Source: Flavobacterium sp.
Lineage (GTDB): Bacteria > Bacteroidota > Bacteroidia > Flavobacteriales > Flavobacteriaceae
Assembly (NCBI GenBank): GCA_030152225.1
Contig: JASLHL010000115.1
Coordinates: forward strand, 1 to 14,039
Reading direction: 5' to 3'
Length of the DNA: 14,039 bases
Shown: positions 1 through 6,945 of the stretch, piece by piece
Layout: the number at the start of each line of letters is the position of its first letter
How positions within the stretch are numbered: position 1 is the stretch's first letter
Made by a program: the position numbers and the translations under genes
Notes under the pieces: generated by a model
The model's input: the letters and a program-made list of their open reading frames with translations, nothing else
Told to the model about the DNA's origin: nothing
Databases searched by the model: none

Positions 1-33
1 AGTAATTTTAGGCTTATATGGGAGGATTTTTTT

Positions 34-103
34 GTGAATGGTGAGTGGGAAATGGTGAATGGTGAATGGTGAATGGTGAGTGGTGAGTGGTGAGTGGTGA
101 AGA
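34..103 (+). repeat. Heptanucleotide tandem array GTGA[A/G]TG
   Basis: Nine consecutive 7-mers run in register from 34 to 96. Eight are GTGAATG or GTGAGTG, and one (48-54) is the degenerate GGAAATG. A partial unit, GTGAAGA, follows at 97-103. The form GTGAGTG is the reverse complement, after a one-base shift, of the ACTCACC unit in the array at 11861-12004, so the two arrays are the same family in opposite orientation. All eight good units contain TGA, and because 7 and 3 are coprime every plus-strand frame is stopped repeatedly. The units read like the heptameric short tandem repeats (STRRs) known from cyanobacteria. That is a comparison of form only. Confidence 0.9.
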
Positions 104-176
104 AATGAGTGAAGGGAAATGGGAGAAGTCTAAAAAAGAAGAAAGACTCCTTTAGCCCCCTCTTTCATTTTTCTCC

Positions 177-259
177 TAGTTTTGCACGTTACATGCTTCT
201 TCCTTTTTTAAGCGTCAGACCTCGTAACTAGCTTTACTATTCCGCTGGAGACAAAACTA
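177..259. repeat. Imperfect inverted repeat, possible small structured element
   Basis: TAGTTTTG (177-184) is matched by its exact reverse complement CAAAACTA (252-259). Inside these arms GTTAC (188-192) is matched by GTAAC (224-228). The inner arms are unequally spaced (3 nt on one side, 23 nt on the other), so a folded form would have a large bulge. It could be a decayed MITE-like element, a structured RNA, or chance in AT-rich DNA. Confidence 0.25.
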
Positions 260-462
260 AAAAAGCAGAAAAACAAGGACAATCTCCTCCGTTCTCTTCC
301 CCTTATGGGCCAAATACGGTGTTTTTTCCTTTCTTTTTCAAATTAAACAACCTCAATCAATTGAATTTCAGTATTTTGATATGGTTTAATGGAGTGCTTG
401 TAAAGGGTTTGTTTAGGGTAAGTTAATACCAACAAGGGTTTAAGGCCTTTTTACCAATGTTT

Positions 463-506
463 CCCCTTACAATCCCCTTACAATCCCCTTACAATCCCCT
501 TACAAT
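463..506 (+). repeat. Four exact copies of an 11-bp tandem repeat
   Basis: The unit CCCCTTACAAT occurs four times without change at 463-473, 474-484, 485-495 and 496-506, followed by a broken fifth start (CCCTTTTG). One turn of B-DNA is about 10.5 bp, so the copies present nearly the same helix face. The last copy contains the stop codon of the start-less minus-strand frame at 500-718. Exact copies suggest recent slippage expansion. No protein-coding role is evident. Confidence 0.9.
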
Positions 507-718
507 CCCTTTTGTAGAATAAAACTTTTTTCACAGCCATTCCTCCCTGTATCGCTATCCTTATGGTCTCCTAAAATTGAGGTAAAAATGGCTTCTGCAC
601 TCCAGTCATCTACTTCTGATTCATCTTTCGGATATCCTTCAACTACTTGACTAGGTTTACCCTTAGAAGATGAGAACTGGTCGAAATTGAAGTTGGACGA
701 ATGGCTCTTGCGTCTAAT
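500..718 (-). pseudogene. Possible gene remnant: open frame with no start codon
   Basis: The minus strand is open for 72 codons between a TAG (719-721) and a TAA (500-502), with no ATG start. Its composition looks protein-like rather than random: a Ser/Asn-rich beginning (including NFNFDQFSSSKGKP), then an acidic middle (YPKDESEVDDW) and an aromatic and charged end. It may be the C-terminal stump of a gene whose front has been lost. I do not recognise the family. The stop codon lies inside the 11-bp tandem repeat, so the repeat may mark a break point. In DNA this AT-rich a 72-codon open frame can also arise by chance. Confidence 0.25.
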
Positions 719-747
719 CTAAGAAAATGTTCTGTTTTATATAAAAC

Positions 748-781
748 AAAAGAGAGTGACCTTTTGGGACACCCTCTTTTT
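748..781 (-). terminator. Rho-independent terminator after the DUF4834 gene
   Basis: Read on the minus strand, the stem pairs GAGGGTG (776-770) with CACTCTC (758-752), including one G-U wobble. Flanking A and T runs extend it. A tail TTTTGTTTTAT follows. The wobble pairs only in the minus-strand transcript, which supports a leftward terminator for the gene ending at 813. Confidence 0.65.
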
Positions 782-812
782 CTATTTTACGTATTATGCA
801 TCACGCATAAAA

Positions 813-1106
813 CTATTTCTTTTCAACCTCTTCGAAATCAATGTATTCGCCAACAACTTTTGTTGATCGAGGAAATTTATCTTTCCCTGTTGACGTATTC
901 TGATTGTTAAAATCAGGTTCCTCTTGTGCTGTTCTATTTTGTTGATAAAAATCTTGCTGTTGCTGTTGAAAATTTCGTTCTACTTTTTTTGCCATTTTAT
1001 AGACAAAAAGTGGAAATAAATAACGCATCGCAAATTTAAAAGCATAATAGATCACCACAATGATGACTAATGTTCTTAAAAAACTTCCAAATGATGCTAT
1101 ATCCAT
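813..1106 (-). CDS. DUF4834 family small membrane protein
   Basis: A 97-residue protein of the DUF4834 type, a small family I know from Bacteroidota with no established function. A single hydrophobic helix spans about residues 8-36 (FLRTLVIIVVIYYAF onward). Next comes a basic stretch (KMAKKVERN), a Gln-rich segment (QQQQQ, about 47-56), a polar linker, and the typical ending VVGEYIDFEEV. The likely topology is one membrane anchor with a soluble cytoplasmic tail. The start ATG at 1106-1104 sits just ahead of the helix and gives the usual family length. The gene lies downstream of the rhodanese gene on the same strand, 77 bp away, and ends before a hairpin terminator. An open frame on the opposite strand (701-910) overlaps it and is not credible. 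Confidence 0.85.
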   Translation of the reverse strand: MDIASFGSFLRTLVIIVVIYYAFKFAMRYLFPLFVYKMAKKVERNFQQQQQDFYQQNRTAQEEPDFNNQNTSTGKDKFPRSTKVVGEYIDFEEVEKK

Positions 1107-1121
1107 ACTTTACCTTTTTTT

Positions 1122-1129
1122 CAAAAATA
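1122..1129 (-). promoter_or_regulatory. Putative -7 box (TATTTTTG) for the DUF4834 gene
   Basis: On the minus strand this reads TATTTTTG, which fits the Bacteroidota -7 consensus TAnnTTTG, and it lies 15 bp upstream of the start codon. No TTG is visible at the usual -33 spacing, so it may be weak or fortuitous. Read-through from the rhodanese gene is an alternative. Confidence 0.3.
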
Positions 1130-1183
1130 ACAATTTTTTCAATCATCTAGCCTTGCTAATTCTTAAATAATTGATAAATTAAC

Positions 1184-1570
1184 CTAGTCTTTTTCTGCCT
1201 TCCACGCTTTATAGCCTCCTACCAACTCTATGACCTGAAATCCTGCATCTTGCATTTTTTTCGCAGCTGCGGCACTGCGTTTTCCTGATTGACAAAAGAT
1301 ATAAACCGGTTGTGTTACATCTAATTTTGTGATTTTTGTATCAAAGTCATCGCCCAAAAAATTTATATTGATGGCATTAAAAATAGTGCCCTCTTGATAT
1401 TCCTTTGGGGTTCTCACGTCAATGAGTTGTACTTTTTTTGCGGTAATCTGCTTTTCAAATGCCACGGGATCCACCAATTCTTTCGCATTAACCTCTTGAG
1501 CATTACCCTTAAAAAAAGACAACATTACTAATGTAGCTGTTAAAATAATATTTTTCATCGTATATTTCAT
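1184..1570 (-). CDS. Exported single-domain rhodanese (sulfurtransferase)
   Basis: A 128-residue protein with a cleavable signal peptide (hydrophobic core about residues 7-21, likely cut after GNA or just beyond) followed by one rhodanese domain. The fold markers are in place: the strand LIDVRTPKEYQEGTI (49-63), and the active loop CQSGKRS starting at Cys93, followed by the Ala-rich helix and VIELVGGYKAWK near the end. The six-residue loop after the cysteine is the sulfurtransferase form, as in GlpE and PspE, rather than the longer Cdc25-phosphatase form. It probably moves sulfane sulfur in the periplasm; the acceptor is unknown. Two starts are possible, Met1 and Met5, both giving a signal peptide. 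The gene is divergent from hemN with 79 bp between start codons. Confidence 0.88.
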   Translation of the reverse strand: MKYTMKNIILTATLVMLSFFKGNAQEVNAKELVDPVAFEKQITAKKVQLIDVRTPKEYQEGTIFNAININFLGDDFDTKITKLDVTQPVYIFCQSGKRSAAAAKKMQDAGFQVIELVGGYKAWKAEKD

Positions 1571-1621
1571 CTAAATATTTTTAATCAAGTGACAAATATC
1601 AGGATTACTATTCCTTATTCC

Positions 1622-1643
1622 TGTTACATTTGTTACAAATATA
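1622..1643. promoter_or_regulatory. Divergent promoter region between rhodanese gene and hemN
   Basis: Two TAnnTTTG boxes lie almost back to back. TACATTTG (1625-1632, plus strand) points to hemN, and TATATTTG (1643-1636, minus strand) points to the rhodanese gene. They overlap a direct repeat TGTTACA (1622-1628 and 1631-1637). Neither box has a clear TTG at -33. The hemN box is only 17 bp from the ATG, which implies a leader of about 10 nt. The repeat could be a regulator half-site, but this is inference. Confidence 0.4.
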
Positions 1644-1649
1644 CGAAAA

Positions 1650-3011
1650 ATGGCTACCCCTCTAATTCAAAAATACAATGTACCTGGTCCGCGATACACG
1701 AGTTATCCTACGGTTCCCTATTGGGATGAAACGAGTTTTTCTCGTGATAAATGGCTAAAAAGTGTCAAAGAGACCTTTGATCAAACCAATCAAAGCGAAG
1801 GTATCAGTTTATATATTCACTTGCCGTACTGTGAGAGTCTGTGTACGTTTTGTGGATGTCACAAGCACATTACCAAGCGTCATGAAGTGGAGATTCCCTA
1901 TATACAAGCGGTATTAAAAGAATGGGCCTTGTACTGCGCCTTGTTAGAAGACAAGCCTCGAATCAAAGAGATACACCTAGGTGGAGGCACTCCTACTTTT
2001 TTCACTCCTAAACATTTACAAACCTTAATTGAGGGAATCTTAGCTCGTGGTGAGAAAGCAGAGCAGTATGAATTCAGTTTTGAAGGACATCCAAATAATA
2101 CAACAAGAGAGCATTTGCAAACTTTATACAACCTCGGTTTTCGAAGAGTTAGCTTTGGCGTACAAGATTATAATCGCGAGATACAAAAGGCCATAAATCG
2201 TAATCAAACGTTTCACGATGTCGCTAAAGTAACTCTTTGGGCCAAGGAAATGGGGTATACCTCTATTTCACATGATATTATTTTTGGCTTGCCTTTCCAA
2301 ACCATTGATCACGTTGTGGACACCATTGAAAAAACCAAATCACTATCTCCAGATCGCTTGGCTTTTTACAGCTATGCGCATGTACCTTGGATTAAAGGCA
2401 ATGGACAACGCGGGTTTAAGGATGAGGATGTACCTAAAGATGAGGAAAAGAGAAAGCTCTATGAAATAGGCAAAAACCTTTTAGAAGAAAAAGGGTATAT
2501 TGAAATTGGTATGGATCACTTTGCACTTAAAACAGACAGCTTGTACAAAGCGATGAATACCAACAGTATTCACCGTAATTTCATGGGGTATACATCATCT
2601 AAAACCGATGTTATGATCGGATTAGGAGTTTCTTCAATTAGTGATAGTTGGACCGCTTTTGCTCAAAATGAGAAAAACATTGAGGCTTACTATGCTTTAC
2701 TGGAAAAAAACGAAATTCCCGTAGTCAAAGGTCACATTTTAAATGAAGAAGATTTGATAATTAGAAAACATATCCTACATTTAATGTGCGATCTAAAAAC
2801 AGATTTGTCCAGCGATTTGCATTTAATTGATTTCGACCCTATCTTGGAAGAACTGAAAGAAATGGAAAAGGACCAATTAATCACCATCAACGATCACGTC
2901 ATTACGGTGAACAAATTGGGACGTGCTTTTGTTCGCAACATCTGTATGGCGTTGGATTTGCGTTTACAACGCAACAAACCAGACCGCGCTTTATTTTCTA
3001 TGACGATTTAA
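1650..3011 (+). CDS. hemN: Oxygen-independent coproporphyrinogen III oxidase HemN
   Basis: A radical SAM enzyme that decarboxylates two propionate side chains of coproporphyrinogen III to give protoporphyrinogen IX without oxygen. The Fe-S motif is intact: Cys61, Cys65 and Cys68 in YCESLCTFCGC, with the extra Cys70 that separates true HemN from HemW and other look-alikes. GGGTPT (111-116) is the SAM-binding stretch, and the N-terminus LIQKYNVPGPRYTSYP is the HemN lead segment that contributes to the active site. The length of 453 residues is close to the roughly 457 of the E. coli enzyme. The C-terminal HemN domain is complete. The ATG at 1650 fits family N-termini. The gene is followed after 10 bp by a small membrane-protein gene, probably co-transcribed. 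The organism can therefore make haem under low oxygen. Confidence 0.97.
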   Translation: MATPLIQKYNVPGPRYTSYPTVPYWDETSFSRDKWLKSVKETFDQTNQSEGISLYIHLPYCESLCTFCGCHKHITKRHEVEIPYIQAVLKEWALYCALLEDKPRIKEIHLGGGTPTFFTPKHLQTLIEGILARGEKAEQYEFSFEGHPNNTTREHLQTLYNLGFRRVSFGVQDYNREIQKAINRNQTFHDVAKVTLWAKEMGYTSISHDIIFGLPFQTIDHVVDTIEKTKSLSPDRLAFYSYAHVPWIKGNGQRGFKDEDVPKDEEKRKLYEIGKNLLEEKGYIEIGMDHFALKTDSLYKAMNTNSIHRNFMGYTSSKTDVMIGLGVSSISDSWTAFAQNEKNIEAYYALLEKNEIPVVKGHILNEEDLIIRKHILHLMCDLKTDLSSDLHLIDFDPILEELKEMEKDQLITINDHVITVNKLGRAFVRNICMALDLRLQRNKPDRALFSMTI

Positions 3012-3021
3012 TTTTACTAGT

Positions 3022-3216
3022 ATGAATAAAAAATTCGAAAAAATCACCACCTATCTTGTTCTTTTTCTGTTAGTTTACGGAATCTATCAGTTAGATATCG
3101 AACACCTTTGGTCGATACAAGTGAATTGGTTTTCATTTCTAGCCTTTTTAATTTTCTTGTGCTACTTGGTGTTTTCCTTAAAAAAAGCAGCCAAGCAGCA
3201 GGATATGCAAAAATAA
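3022..3216 (+). CDS. Small two-helix membrane protein, unknown function
   Basis: A 64-residue protein that starts 10 bp after the hemN stop codon and so probably shares its transcript. Two hydrophobic helices are visible, about residues 10-24 and 36-53, joined by a short loop with acidic residues (DIEH). The N-terminus (MNKKFEK) and C-terminus (LKKAAKQQ) are both basic, which favours both ends in the cytoplasm. I do not recognise the family. A longer frame on the opposite strand (3044-3250) covers the same bases. I prefer this one because of its position in the hemN transcript, its membrane-protein pattern, and the terminator shortly downstream. Confidence 0.6.
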   Translation: MNKKFEKITTYLVLFLLVYGIYQLDIEHLWSIQVNWFSFLAFLIFLCYLVFSLKKAAKQQDMQK

Positions 3217-3264
3217 AAATAGTGCTAAACGCAAACAAATCTATATTCAACCTAAAATACCGAT

Positions 3265-3298
3265 AAAAAAAGGAGCGCTTTTGAGCGCTCCTTTTTTT
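3265..3298. terminator. Strong bidirectional terminator between convergent units
   Basis: A perfect 15-bp stem with a 4-nt loop. GGAGCGCT (3272-3279) pairs with AGCGCTCC (3284-3291), extended by seven A (3265-3271) and seven T (3292-3298). A U-run follows the stem in both directions, so it can end the hemN transcript from the left and the phospholipase transcript from the right. Confidence 0.93.
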
Positions 3299-3304
3299 AT
3301 CTAT

Positions 3305-4222
3305 TTAATACCATTCCATTAAAGATATTCCTACCCCTATTGTCGTTTGATTCCAATTGTAGTCAATCAAGGACTCTCCATACCCATTGTTGATTACAAA
3401 AAAAGCCTTTAAGTTATTCTTAATGGGATACGTATAGGTAAATTCGTGAAATCCTTTGTAATGGTCATTCAAGCGCATATTATTTCGCATCATAAACGTA
3501 AAAACTTGCCCATTGCGTTGATACGCAACTGTTAGCTCCCCTTTTCCATAGTATTCGGTAATGCTTGCATTATCATCACTTTTGTTTTTCTCTTTCAATC
3601 GCATCCAAGGTTTAACCATAAAAGTCCAATCCTTATACTCCATCCCTAGGTGAAAAACCAAGCGGTTCCAACTTCTGGAAGTAGGTTCACTCTTTCCATT
3701 CGATTGGTGATTAAACGCCAATCCAGCCATTTTGAATTTTAAATTATGCAAGGACAAATCCAATGGATAATTAAAAATCACTTCTGGCTCATAGTTCAAC
3801 TCGCGAAAGGGCCTTGAAACTTTTTCGTTATACGCTTGCCAATTCGCCGTTTGCGTAAAAGCCAACCAGATATCCCCTTTGCCAAATAAAAGTCCCTCTA
3901 CTATTTTAGTTTTAAAACTTAGCTGGAAGCGGATTTCCGTTTCATTATAATCAATGGCATCGGGTCTTCCCATATGTTCACTGTAGCTAAACGGCTGATC
4001 ATTGGGCCGATTAGACCAGCGAACTGGCAATACATAGATCGGCTTATACGGAGAAATCGTAAATGTTTTTCCCTTTGCTGCTGGATCTAAATCCCATCGT
4101 TCAGACAAGGAGTGAATTTCTTCATTGTCGAATAAATTGTCTTTTGATGGGGATTGCGCATAAGCACCACAAGAAGTGATCAGGGCTAATCCTAAAATTT
4201 GTCTAAACGTTTTCTCCTTCAT
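3305..4222 (-). CDS. pldA: Outer-membrane phospholipase A (OMPLA)
   Basis: A 305-residue outer-membrane beta-barrel enzyme that hydrolyses acyl chains of phospholipids that reach the outer leaflet. The catalytic block FNHQSNGKSEPTSRSWNR (170-187) matches E. coli PldA closely. His172, Ser174 and Asn186 fall at the spacing of the H142/S144/N156 triad, Ser182 matches the calcium ligand Ser152, and Lys177 stands where E. coli has Arg147. Alternating amphipathic strands and a C-terminal aromatic ending (LMEWY) fit a barrel. The N-terminus is a signal peptide, cut either after AYA (residues 20-22) or, less likely, at a lipobox-like ITSC before Cys18. The gene lies 56 bp downstream of parC on the same strand, with no hairpin between, so read-through is likely. 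Its transcript ends at the hairpin at 3265-3298. Confidence 0.93.
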   Translation of the reverse strand: MKEKTFRQILGLALITSCGAYAQSPSKDNLFDNEEIHSLSERWDLDPAAKGKTFTISPYKPIYVLPVRWSNRPNDQPFSYSEHMGRPDAIDYNETEIRFQLSFKTKIVEGLLFGKGDIWLAFTQTANWQAYNEKVSRPFRELNYEPEVIFNYPLDLSLHNLKFKMAGLAFNHQSNGKSEPTSRSWNRLVFHLGMEYKDWTFMVKPWMRLKEKNKSDDNASITEYYGKGELTVAYQRNGQVFTFMMRNNMRLNDHYKGFHEFTYTYPIKNNLKAFFVINNGYGESLIDYNWNQTTIGVGISLMEWY

Positions 4223-4278
4223 ATACTTTGCCTATTATTTATTTGCTTTTTACCCTTAGGCGTCCCTTTAATCACGAT

Positions 4279-6942
4279 CTAAAACAAACTACTTTGACCA
4301 TCCTCATCAATATTGACATCGGGTAGGTTTTCCAACTCGTAATTTGTTGTTTCTTCTTCCACTTCCTCTTCTTCTTCATAAGGCAATGATTCCAAATGGT
4401 CAATTTGCTTCACCTTATCCGCAGTGAGTTGATTACCTAAAGCTTTAATTCCCTTAATCGTTATAAACTGCTCTAAATCAATAACTAAATTTTCTTTTTG
4501 CACTCCTTTTACCTTAGCAAAAACAACCTCTACTACTGGACGATAATCGGTAGAAATCAATTCTAATTTTGAGTTTTCGTGTTCAGAAATAAAGCTATCT
4601 TCCCTATTTTCATTCTCAACCATAAAGCGTTTTACATAGTATCTCGCTTTTTCTCCATCGTAATAAATAGCAGAAACAGGTTTCGTTGATTTCCACTTTT
4701 CCAAGACGATCATATCCTCTTCAAAATGCGTAGTCAATTCCGGAACTACTGTTTTAATCTTTCCGCTTTGGGTAATGATCATCAAGCGATCTTCTGGTTT
4801 GAATTCGCCCAAGAGCTCTCCTCTACCTTCTACGTTTAATCGTCTAACCGTATCATCATACCAGATTTTACGCGGACGCAAAGTTGAGATTCCCTTTTCT
4901 TTCAATTCGATTTTCTTGATGGCGTATTTTGTTACTAAATTTCCTTTAGCAATTCGTCCTTTTATCAATAAATCGGCAAAATCAAGATCAAATTTCAGCT
5001 TTTTCACGTTGCTCAATTGGCGCAATAAAATGGTCACAACCTCTGCTTCACCATTTGGATTTGCAGAGAAATACAACACCTGTGATCCTGTGTTTCCCTG
5101 TGTTAAATCATATACTTTATCACGGGTAATGCTCATCACGTTAAAGCGCTTAATATAGGAAGGTCCTGATTTTCCATCGCGGTAAATCAAGTTATAAATG
5201 GTGCGTTTGTCATTTTTGGCAAATACATCAATGTGAATAATATCCTTACCGACAAAGCGCTTCTCTTCTACTTTAGAAATCACCATAGATCCATCGCGTA
5301 GGAAAACGATAATATCGTCAATATCCGAACAGTCGCAAACATATTCATCTTTGCGCAAGGAAGTTCCAAAGAAGCCCTCCTGTCTATTGACATACAACTT
5401 GGTATTGCGCAAGACCACTTTAGTCGCTTCAATCGTATCAAAGCTTCTCAACTCTGTTTTGCGCTCTCTTCCTTTACCGTATTTTTCTTTCAAACTAGTG
5501 AAATACTTAATAGCAAAATCAACAAGGTGTTCCAAGTTGTATTTTACTTTTTCGATATCTGCTTCTAGTGCTTCGATCAACTGATTGGCTTTATCGATGT
5601 CAAAACGAGAAATACGCTTGATTCGAATTTCTGTCAGTTTGATGATATCTTCTTGTGTAACGGCTCTTTTCAGGTTGACAACGAACGGTTTAAGTCCTTC
5701 GTCAATCGCCTTAAGAACGCCTTCCCATGTTTCTTCTTCTTCAATGGCACGGTAGATTCTATTTTCAATAAAAATGCGTTCTAACGAGAGGAAATGCCAT
5801 CTTTCTTCCAGCTCTTGTAGTTCAATTTCCAGCTCTTGTCTCAGCAAGTCAACCGTTTGATGTGTTGAACGTCTCAGCATCTCAGAAACGCCGATGAAGA
5901 GTGGCTTATTATCTTGAATAATACACGCCAAAGGCGCAATTGACGTTTCACAAGCAGTAAATGCATAGAGGGCGTCAATCGTTTTATCTGGCGATGTTCC
6001 TGGTGGTAGGTGAATTAAAATTTCAACACTAGCCGCGGTATTATCCTCAATTTTTCTAATTTTCAGTTTTCCTTTTTCATTGGCTTTTAAGATACTATCG
6101 ATCAAAGAAGTCGTAGTTGTTGAAAAAGGAATTTGCGTAATAACCAATGTATTCTTATCCATCTGAGATATGCGCGCACGTACACGTACACGTCCACCTC
6201 TCAACCCATCGTTATAAGCAGATACATCAGCAATTCCCTCCGTAGGGAAATCAGGATATAAGGTAAAAGGTTTTCCTTTTAATATTTTGACTGAAGCGTC
6301 GATTAATTCAATAAAGTTATGGGGTAATACTTTGGTTGAAAGTCCCACTGCAATACCTTCAGCTCCTTGTGCTAGGAGCAAGGGAAACTTTACAGGTAGA
6401 TTAATTGGTTCATTTCGACGTCCATCATAGGAAGATTGCCATTCGGTAATTTTGGGAGAATACAAGACTTCGAGTGCGAATTTACTCAAACGCGCTTCAA
6501 TATAACGCGAAGCTGCAGCCCCATCCCCTGTTAGGATGTTTCCCCAGTTACCTTGCATATCAATCAACAACTCTTTTTGTCCCAGCTGTACCATAGCATC
6601 TCCAATACTCGCATCTCCGTGTGGGTGATACTGCATCGTATGCCCTACAACATTCGCTACTTTATTGTATCGACCGTCATCCAATTCTTTCATTGAGTGC
6701 ATAATACGGCGTTGCACAGGTTTAAACCCATCCTCAATCGCTGGCACAGCACGTTCTAAAATTACGTACGAAGCATAGTCCAAGAACCACTCTTTGTACA
6801 TGCCTGTAACTTTGGTAATCGTCTCTTTTTCTTCCTCTTCTTGTAATTCCGTATGATCTTCTACAAACTCCCCGTTTTCAAGGTTATTTGATTGGATATC
6901 ATCGTTCAAATTATCGTCATTCAAATTATCTTCAGTGCTCAT
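4279..6942 (-). CDS. parC: DNA topoisomerase IV subunit A ParC
   Basis: The DNA-cutting subunit of topoisomerase IV, which with ParE separates linked daughter chromosomes. The breakage-reunion domain begins near residue 45 after an acidic N-terminal tail. The catalytic tyrosine is Tyr147 in AAASRYIEARLS. The quinolone pocket reads YHPHGDASIGDAMV (105-118), with Ala111 in place of the usual Ser and Asp115 at the second position. A tower and coiled-coil region covers roughly residues 370-500, and beta-pinwheel repeats run from about 530 to 840. The protein ends in a very acidic tail (EEEEEVEEE and after). The 887-residue length is long, as is usual for Bacteroidota ParC. No GyrA-box (QRRGGKG) is seen, and pairing with a ParE-type partner 3 bp upstream supports ParC over GyrA. 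Residues 5-14 are a small duplication (DNLND twice). Confidence 0.95.
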   Translation of the reverse strand: MSTEDNLNDDNLNDDIQSNNLENGEFVEDHTELQEEEEKETITKVTGMYKEWFLDYASYVILERAVPAIEDGFKPVQRRIMHSMKELDDGRYNKVANVVGHTMQYHPHGDASIGDAMVQLGQKELLIDMQGNWGNILTGDGAAASRYIEARLSKFALEVLYSPKITEWQSSYDGRRNEPINLPVKFPLLLAQGAEGIAVGLSTKVLPHNFIELIDASVKILKGKPFTLYPDFPTEGIADVSAYNDGLRGGRVRVRARISQMDKNTLVITQIPFSTTTTSLIDSILKANEKGKLKIRKIEDNTAASVEILIHLPPGTSPDKTIDALYAFTACETSIAPLACIIQDNKPLFIGVSEMLRRSTHQTVDLLRQELEIELQELEERWHFLSLERIFIENRIYRAIEEEETWEGVLKAIDEGLKPFVVNLKRAVTQEDIIKLTEIRIKRISRFDIDKANQLIEALEADIEKVKYNLEHLVDFAIKYFTSLKEKYGKGRERKTELRSFDTIEATKVVLRNTKLYVNRQEGFFGTSLRKDEYVCDCSDIDDIIVFLRDGSMVISKVEEKRFVGKDIIHIDVFAKNDKRTIYNLIYRDGKSGPSYIKRFNVMSITRDKVYDLTQGNTGSQVLYFSANPNGEAEVVTILLRQLSNVKKLKFDLDFADLLIKGRIAKGNLVTKYAIKKIELKEKGISTLRPRKIWYDDTVRRLNVEGRGELLGEFKPEDRLMIITQSGKIKTVVPELTTHFEEDMIVLEKWKSTKPVSAIYYDGEKARYYVKRFMVENENREDSFISEHENSKLELISTDYRPVVEVVFAKVKGVQKENLVIDLEQFITIKGIKALGNQLTADKVKQIDHLESLPYEEEEEVEEETTNYELENLPDVNIDEDGQSSLF

Positions 6943-6945
6943 AGT

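Larger units (their letters stand above)
1..747. other. Gene-poor, repeat-bearing intergenic region
   Basis: No intact gene with a start codon, plausible composition and plausible length is visible on either strand here. The stretch holds a heptamer array at 34-103, a purine-rich tail that loosely continues it to about 130, an imperfect inverted repeat at 177-259, an 11-bp tandem repeat at 463-506 and a start-less open frame at 500-718. Positions 260-460 are low-complexity and pyrimidine-rich in parts, and I see nothing functional there. This mix of simple repeats and gene debris is typical of a degraded or rearranged region. No terminal inverted repeats or transposase that would mark a complete insertion sequence are visible. 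Confidence 0.6.

Noticed and set aside
1..812. Insertion sequence or other complete mobile element at the left edge
   Set aside because: No transposase, recombinase, terminal inverted repeats or target duplications are visible. Only simple repeats and a possible gene stump can be supported.
701..910. Plus-strand 69-residue open frame
   Set aside because: It overlaps the recognisable DUF4834 gene and a terminator hairpin, and shows no domain or credible composition.
3044..3250. Minus-strand 68-residue open frame
   Set aside because: It lies antisense to the small membrane protein gene behind hemN, has a less natural composition, and would begin close to the shared terminator with no promoter seen.
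4775..5158. Plus-strand 127-residue open frame within parC, and similar frames at 5351-5584, 7297-7584, 7511-7771, 9824-10108 and 13468-13692
   Set aside because: All are antisense shadows of genes with clear domains and motifs (parC, parE, the DUF2459 gene and the DHS-like gene).
6901..6930. Two 15-bp repeats encoding DNLND at the ParC N-terminus
   Set aside because: A small in-frame duplication in a disordered acidic tail that does not touch the catalytic domain. Noted in the parC entry only.
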